Positions 7,454 through 10,690 of a DNA stretch of 10,690 nt are shown here, in pieces. This stretch comes from JBEINZ01 sp040377825 (lineage in GTDB: Bacteria > Pseudomonadota > Alphaproteobacteria > Rhizobiales > Ancalomicrobiaceae): contig JBEINZ010000094.1 of NCBI GenBank assembly GCA_040377825.1, forward strand, positions 1 through 10,690, in the 5' to 3' direction. The notes below the pieces were generated by a model. It ran no database searches and was not told the origin of the DNA. It saw only the letters and a program-made list of their open reading frames with translations. The position numbers and the translations under genes are program-made. Position 1 is the stretch's first letter, and each line of letters starts with the position of its first letter.

Positions 7454-8743
7454 TTACTGATAGTCCTTCAACAACCGCGTGGCTTCGGCCTGCGCATCCT
7501 TCATGGCCTGTTCCGGCGACTTCGTGCCGATGATCGCGGCCTGAAGGTTGTCGTTGAAAGCCTTTGTCACGCGCTGGCCGTCATAGACGGTCACTTCGGA
7601 CACGGCGTATTTCAGCTGGTCGCGGGCGATCGCGGCCTGCGGGAAGCCCTCGACATACTTCTTCATGGCCGGGGTCTCATAGGCCGCAAGTGATGTCGCC
7701 ACATAACCGGTGGCGATCGACCATTCGGCGGCGCGCTCTGGCGTCGTCATCCACCTAGCGAACTTGAAGGCCGCAGCCTGCTTCTCGGCCGTGGTCTTGA
7801 AGATATAGAAGTTGCCGCCGCCGGTCGGAGCGCCGGGCGAGGCCTTAGCCGGCAACATGGCAACGCCGAACGGGAAGCTGGCATTGTTCTTGACGTTGGT
7901 CAGGTTGCCCGTGGTGGTCCACATCATCGCGGTCTTCTTCTCGAGGAACGCCTTGGGCGTCGCGCCCCAGGAGATGACGCCGCCCGGCTGAACGCCGTGG
8001 ACGACCGAAAGATCCTTAAGGAACTGAAGCGCCTCGACGACCTTCGGATCGTCGAAATTGGTCTTGTTGCCGTCGGCATTAACTAGGCGGACACCGTTTG
8101 CCGTGGTCAGGCCGGTGAACAGCCAGGAGGTGTTGCCATCCGAGGGAATTTGGATGCCCCATTGGACGACATTGCCCGCGGTGTCCTTCTTGGTCAGCTT
8201 CTTGGCGAAGTCGACCATCTCAGCCCAAGTCGCCGGGCCTTTCTCTGGGTCAAGTCCCGCTTCCTTGAAGGCTTCCTTGTTCCAATAGAGCACTGGGGTT
8301 GAGCGCTGGAACGGGATCGCGTAGGTCTTGCCCTTCAAGCGGGCATTTTCCATGAAGGCCGGGTAGAAGCTGGCGAGCCAGGCTTTGTCATCGGCCGTCT
8401 TCGCCAGATCATCAATGGGAACAATGACATCCTCGGTCGTCAGAGTCATGATGTCGGCGGCCAGAAGGATCGCCAACTCCGGGGCGTCACCGCCCTTGAT
8501 GGCGGTCAGCGCCTTGCCGATCGTCTGGGTATAGTCGCCGGCATAGACCGGCTTCACGACGATGCCGGCGTTCTCCTTGGAGAACTGCGCCGCGTAATCG
8601 TCGATGATCTTGGCGATCGGACCGCCGACGGCGATCGGGAAGTAGAAGCGAAGCTCAACATCGGCGGCCCTCGCCGGCAGGGTGGCCGAGCCGAGGGCAG
8701 CGGCGAGCAGGGCGCTCGCGACACGGCGAGAAACAATAGACAT
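7454..8743 (-). CDS. ABC importer periplasmic binding protein, UgpB-like
   Basis: This 429-residue extracytoplasmic solute-binding protein belongs to the family-1 (carbohydrate/UgpB) group. A Sec signal peptide spans residues 1-26: a basic SRR, an alanine-rich core, and a cleavage site after PARA. The mature part starts ADVELRFYF. Resemblance to UgpB is visible in YTQTIGKALTAIKGGDAPEL, PFQRSTPVLYWNKEAFKEAGLDPE with TWAEMVDFAKKL, TTTGNLTNV, and PERAAEWSIATGYVATSLAAYE. These suggest sn-glycerol-3-phosphate or a glycerophosphodiester as ligand, but other sugars or polyols are possible. The start at 8741-8743 is set by a good ribosome site, AGGAG 5 bp upstream, and by the signal peptide. The open frame runs 54 codons further, into the ATPase gene, without any plausible domain. 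It is the second gene of the operon. Confidence 0.92.
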   Translation of the reverse strand: MSIVSRRVASALLAAALGSATLPARAADVELRFYFPIAVGGPIAKIIDDYAAQFSKENAGIVVKPVYAGDYTQTIGKALTAIKGGDAPELAILLAADIMTLTTEDVIVPIDDLAKTADDKAWLASFYPAFMENARLKGKTYAIPFQRSTPVLYWNKEAFKEAGLDPEKGPATWAEMVDFAKKLTKKDTAGNVVQWGIQIPSDGNTSWLFTGLTTANGVRLVNADGNKTNFDDPKVVEALQFLKDLSVVHGVQPGGVISWGATPKAFLEKKTAMMWTTTGNLTNVKNNASFPFGVAMLPAKASPGAPTGGGNFYIFKTTAEKQAAAFKFARWMTTPERAAEWSIATGYVATSLAAYETPAMKKYVEGFPQAAIARDQLKYAVSEVTVYDGQRVTKAFNDNLQAAIIGTKSPEQAMKDAQAEATRLLKDYQ

Positions 8744-8823
8744 GGTAACTCCTAAGGTTGCGTTCCGCGATGTGAACCTTTGAGCAATGTTGGGACGAAC
8801 CCAACGACACGGGTTAACTCGGA
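8744..8823 (-). other. Spacer between the ABC ATPase and binding-protein genes
   Basis: This 80-bp gap holds a small hairpin with 6-bp arms (GTTGGG at 8789-8794 and CCCAAC at 8800-8805, loop of 5) and the AGGAG ribosome site of the binding-protein gene near 8749-8753. The hairpin is weak and lacks a following U-run, so readthrough from the ATPase gene is expected. Confidence 0.45.
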
Positions 8824-9855
8824 TCAAGTCAAGGCGCCGACACTCGCGATGGCAATACGGCGTCCGGTTGCAGCCTCGAATACATGTTCGTCTTGTATAT
8901 TCCATGAAAGCGAGACCTGCTCACCGGTTCTGACCGCCGAGCGGCCCGGAACACGGATGGCGATCGGATCGCTCCCGTCATTACGCAGTCCTATAACCGT
9001 ATCCGCGCCGAGATACTCCAGGCTGCTCACCTCGCCCGAATGCGTTCCCGAACCGGGCGGCACGATGCGAAGATGCTCCGCGCGCACGCCGATTACAATC
9101 GGGGCAGAGCCATCGCGCGCGGCGGGCGGAAACAGGTTCATCGGCGGTGCCCCGATGAAACGGGCCGCGAAGACCGTCGCCGGACGCTCGTAGAGGTCGG
9201 CGGGTGCCCCATCCTGCTCGATGACGCCGTCCCGCATCAAGATGATTCGGTCGGCCATGGTCATGGCTTCGATCTGATCGTGGGTGACATAGATCATTGT
9301 GATCCCGAGCCGCTGTTGCAGGGCGCGGATCTCCAGTCGCATTTCGTTGCGCAGCTTGGCGTCGAGGTTCGATAGCGGCTCGTCCATGAGGCAGATCGGC
9401 TGCTCGCCGACGATGGCGCGGGCAAGCGCCACACGCTGGCGCTGACCGCCGGAGAGCTGTCCGGGCTTACGCGTCAGATAGTCCTTAAGTCCCGTCAAGC
9501 CAGCGACATCGGCAAGGCGGCGATCGCGCTCCGCGCGCGGCATGCCGCGAACCTTCAAGCCGAACACGATGTTCTCTGCGACGCTCAAATGGGGAAACAG
9601 GGCGTAGGACTGAAACACCATCGCAATACGGCGATCCTTGGCGGCAAGCGCCGTGACATCGCGACCGCCCATCAGGATTTGCCCGCCCGACGGTTCCTCA
9701 AGCCCCGCAATTAACCTCAAAGTTGTTGATTTTCCACATCCCGAAGGACCAAGCAATACACAGAATTGGCCTTGCTCGACTGTGAAGTTCACATCGTTCA
9801 CAACCAAGCGACTATCGTAGTTCTTTTGGAGGTGTTGAACCCTAATTTCCGTCAA
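8824..9855 (-). CDS. ABC importer ATP-binding subunit, UgpC/MalK/MsmK type
   Basis: This 343-residue ATPase powers the importer from the cytoplasmic face of the membrane. It has Walker A GPSGCGKST (about 37-45), the Q-loop region MVFQSYALFPHLSV, the signature LSGGQRQRVALARAI, Walker B ICLMDEP, D-loop SNLDAKLR and switch His in YVTHDQIEAMT. The C-terminal part (FIGAPPMNLFPP, GVRAEHLRIVP, later strands) is the MalK-type TOBE/regulatory domain found in the CUT1 family. The start is a TTG at 9853-9855, chosen because it gives the family's usual N-terminus (MTEIRVQHLQKNY); ribosome-site support is modest. It is the first gene of a C-B-A-E operon, whereas in enterobacteria ugpC follows the permease genes. 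All catalytic residues look intact. MalK-type subunits can serve several importers, so the neighbourhood, not this sequence, suggests the substrate. Confidence 0.93.
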   Translation of the reverse strand: MTEIRVQHLQKNYDSRLVVNDVNFTVEQGQFCVLLGPSGCGKSTTLRLIAGLEEPSGGQILMGGRDVTALAAKDRRIAMVFQSYALFPHLSVAENIVFGLKVRGMPRAERDRRLADVAGLTGLKDYLTRKPGQLSGGQRQRVALARAIVGEQPICLMDEPLSNLDAKLRNEMRLEIRALQQRLGITMIYVTHDQIEAMTMADRIILMRDGVIEQDGAPADLYERPATVFAARFIGAPPMNLFPPAARDGSAPIVIGVRAEHLRIVPPGSGTHSGEVSSLEYLGADTVIGLRNDGSDPIAIRVPGRSAVRTGEQVSLSWNIQDEHVFEAATGRRIAIASVGALT

Positions 9856-10136
9856 GACCTAATCCACTTGTTGCATGATCGATTTATAACGGAGTTCCAC
9901 TCTAACTGCACGAGATGAACAAGATATGTCAATGCTACTCGTCATATCATAAGCGTTGCAAGGATTGCGCCGTTACTCCGAAATTGCCTCATGGCCTGGA
10001 TTTCATCTGAAACGGCACGATCTTTGCCAATTGACGCCATCATTGGACTATGTTCGATCGCTCGACTCCGCACGGATTCAACGCCAAACTTGATCGTTGC
10101 ATTGCACGCTTGTTTTGCACGGCGATGACAACGGCT
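9856..10136 (-). promoter_or_regulatory. Upstream region of the ABC operon with a dyad-embedded TTGACA box
   Basis: This 281-bp gap lies between the ABC ATPase start and the end of the manC-type gene; no gene is recognisable in it. It is AT-richer than its neighbours between about 9880 and 9960. On the minus strand a perfect TTGACA (complement of 9927-9932) lies about 70 bp upstream of the ABC start and is a candidate -35 box. The expected -10 (around 9903-9909, CAGTTA or GCAGTT) is poor. An inverted repeat GATATG-N14-CATATC (9923-9948) covers the TTGACA and could be an operator. No clear terminator hairpin is visible just after the manC-type stop. Confidence 0.4.
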
Positions 10137-10690
10137 TCATGCTCGATTGTAAACATCCTCGTAGCGGACGATATCATCTTCGCCGAGATAGCTGCCGGAC
10201 TGTACTTCGATGATTTCGAGCGGTATTCGGCCCGGGTTCTCCAACCGGTGCACGGCGCCGAGCGGGATGTAGATGGAGTCATTCTCGGTCAGCCGCGTCA
10301 CGGTTTCATCGACGGTGACCAGCGCCGTTCCGGACACCACGACCCAGTGTTCCGAGCGGTGAAAATGGCTCTGCAACGACAGCTTCGACCCCGGATTGAC
10401 CGTGATCCGCTTGACCTGATAGCGCCGGCCCATATCGACGGAATCGTAATGGCCCCAAGGGCGGTAGACCAGCCGATGGCTGGTCGCTTCCTTCCGCTTT
10501 GCGGCGATGAGGCCCGAGACGACGGACTTTACGTCCTCGGTCCGGTCTTTCGCCGCGACCAACACGGCATCCTTGGTCGTCACCACCACCACATTCGACA
10601 CGCCGACCACGGCGGTCAGGATATCCGGCGAACTGACATAGCAGCCGCTGGCGTTTTGGAAGACCGCATCGCCGCTGGCCGCATTGCCGG
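10137..10690 (-). CDS. manC: Mannose-1-phosphate guanylyltransferase / mannose-6-phosphate isomerase, C-terminal part (partial)
   Basis: The last 183 residues of a bifunctional type II enzyme are visible; the 5' end and the N-terminal nucleotidyltransferase signature are beyond the window. The frame starts with the end of the guanylyltransferase domain (CYVSSPDILTAVVGVSNVVVV, TKDAVLVAAKDRTEDVKSVV), then the linker RPWGHYDSVD. The cupin isomerase domain follows: RYQVKRITVNPGSKLSLQ, the metal-binding stretch SHFHRSEHWVVVSGTA, IYIPLGAVHRLENPG and IPLEIIEVQSGSYLGEDDIVR. These closely resemble ManC/AlgA/XanB. The enzyme makes GDP-mannose for capsule, exopolysaccharide or LPS and can supply mannose-1-phosphate through mannose-6-phosphate. 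The metal-site His and Glu residues are present. It ends at TGA 10137-10139 and is co-directional with the ABC operon but 281 bp away, so it is probably a separate unit. Confidence 0.93.
   Translation of the reverse strand, partial: GNAASGDAVFQNASGCYVSSPDILTAVVGVSNVVVVTTKDAVLVAAKDRTEDVKSVVSGLIAAKRKEATSHRLVYRPWGHYDSVDMGRRYQVKRITVNPGSKLSLQSHFHRSEHWVVVSGTALVTVDETVTRLTENDSIYIPLGAVHRLENPGRIPLEIIEVQSGSYLGEDDIVRYEDVYNRA

Noticed and set aside
8744..8905. N-terminal extension of the binding protein by 54 residues
   Set aside because: The extension overlaps the ATPase gene, has Cys- and Arg-rich random-looking sequence, and would bury the signal peptide. The AGGAG before 8743 fixes the start.
9923..9948. 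Pho box upstream of the Ugp-like operon
   Set aside because: Two GTCA elements are present, but they lie 13 bp apart instead of the 11-bp period of PhoB sites and the surrounding bases do not match, so phosphate control is not supported.

Overview
The window looks like ordinary chromosomal DNA from a GC-rich alphaproteobacterium, probably of the Hyphomicrobiales. This is an inference from base composition and from the style of the LysR, NmrA-type reductase, Ugp-like and ManC proteins; no rRNA or other taxonomic marker is present. It holds the end of an EAL-domain gene, a LysR regulator divergent from a two-gene redox operon, a P-type ATPase of the MgtA type, a four-gene ABC importer of the Ugp/carbohydrate type, and the 3' part of a manC-type sugar nucleotide gene. 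I see no CRISPR array, insertion sequence, phage gene, tRNA or rRNA.

Left part (1-2905). An EAL-domain protein ends at 223. The LysR gene (308-1246, minus) and an NmrA-type NAD(P)-binding protein gene (from 1347, plus) diverge from a 100-bp region carrying a small inverted repeat. The reductase gene is followed after 3 bp by a DsbA/FrnE-type thiol oxidoreductase gene. Both plus-strand genes are broken as given. The reductase frame meets an amber codon at 2118-2120 and then continues in frame for 45 more codons of family-like sequence. The DsbA-type gene has one base too many in a run of eight Gs at 2406-2413. The regulator is intact, so this is either a decaying regulon or a stretch with sequence errors. 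A strong 12-bp hairpin (2877-2905) closes the operon.

Middle (2999-5620). A full-length P3B-like P-type ATPase carries all core catalytic motifs and an MgtA-like C-terminal membrane domain. It converges on the ABC operon, and the two coding regions overlap tail to tail by 23 bp.

Right part (5598-9855, minus). In transcription order the genes are an ATPase (UgpC/MalK type), a periplasmic binding protein (UgpB-like), and two permeases (UgpA- and UgpE-like) that overlap by ATGA. Together they form a complete importer, plausibly for sn-glycerol-3-phosphate or a related sugar or polyol compound. A perfect 11-bp hairpin separates the binding-protein gene from the permeases. A roughly 280-bp intergenic region upstream carries a TTGACA box within an inverted repeat.

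Right edge (10137-10690, minus). This is the C-terminal half of a bifunctional mannose-1-phosphate guanylyltransferase/mannose-6-phosphate isomerase, cut by the window edge. I found no new biological system. The points most worth checking are the two lesions in the reductase/DsbA operon.
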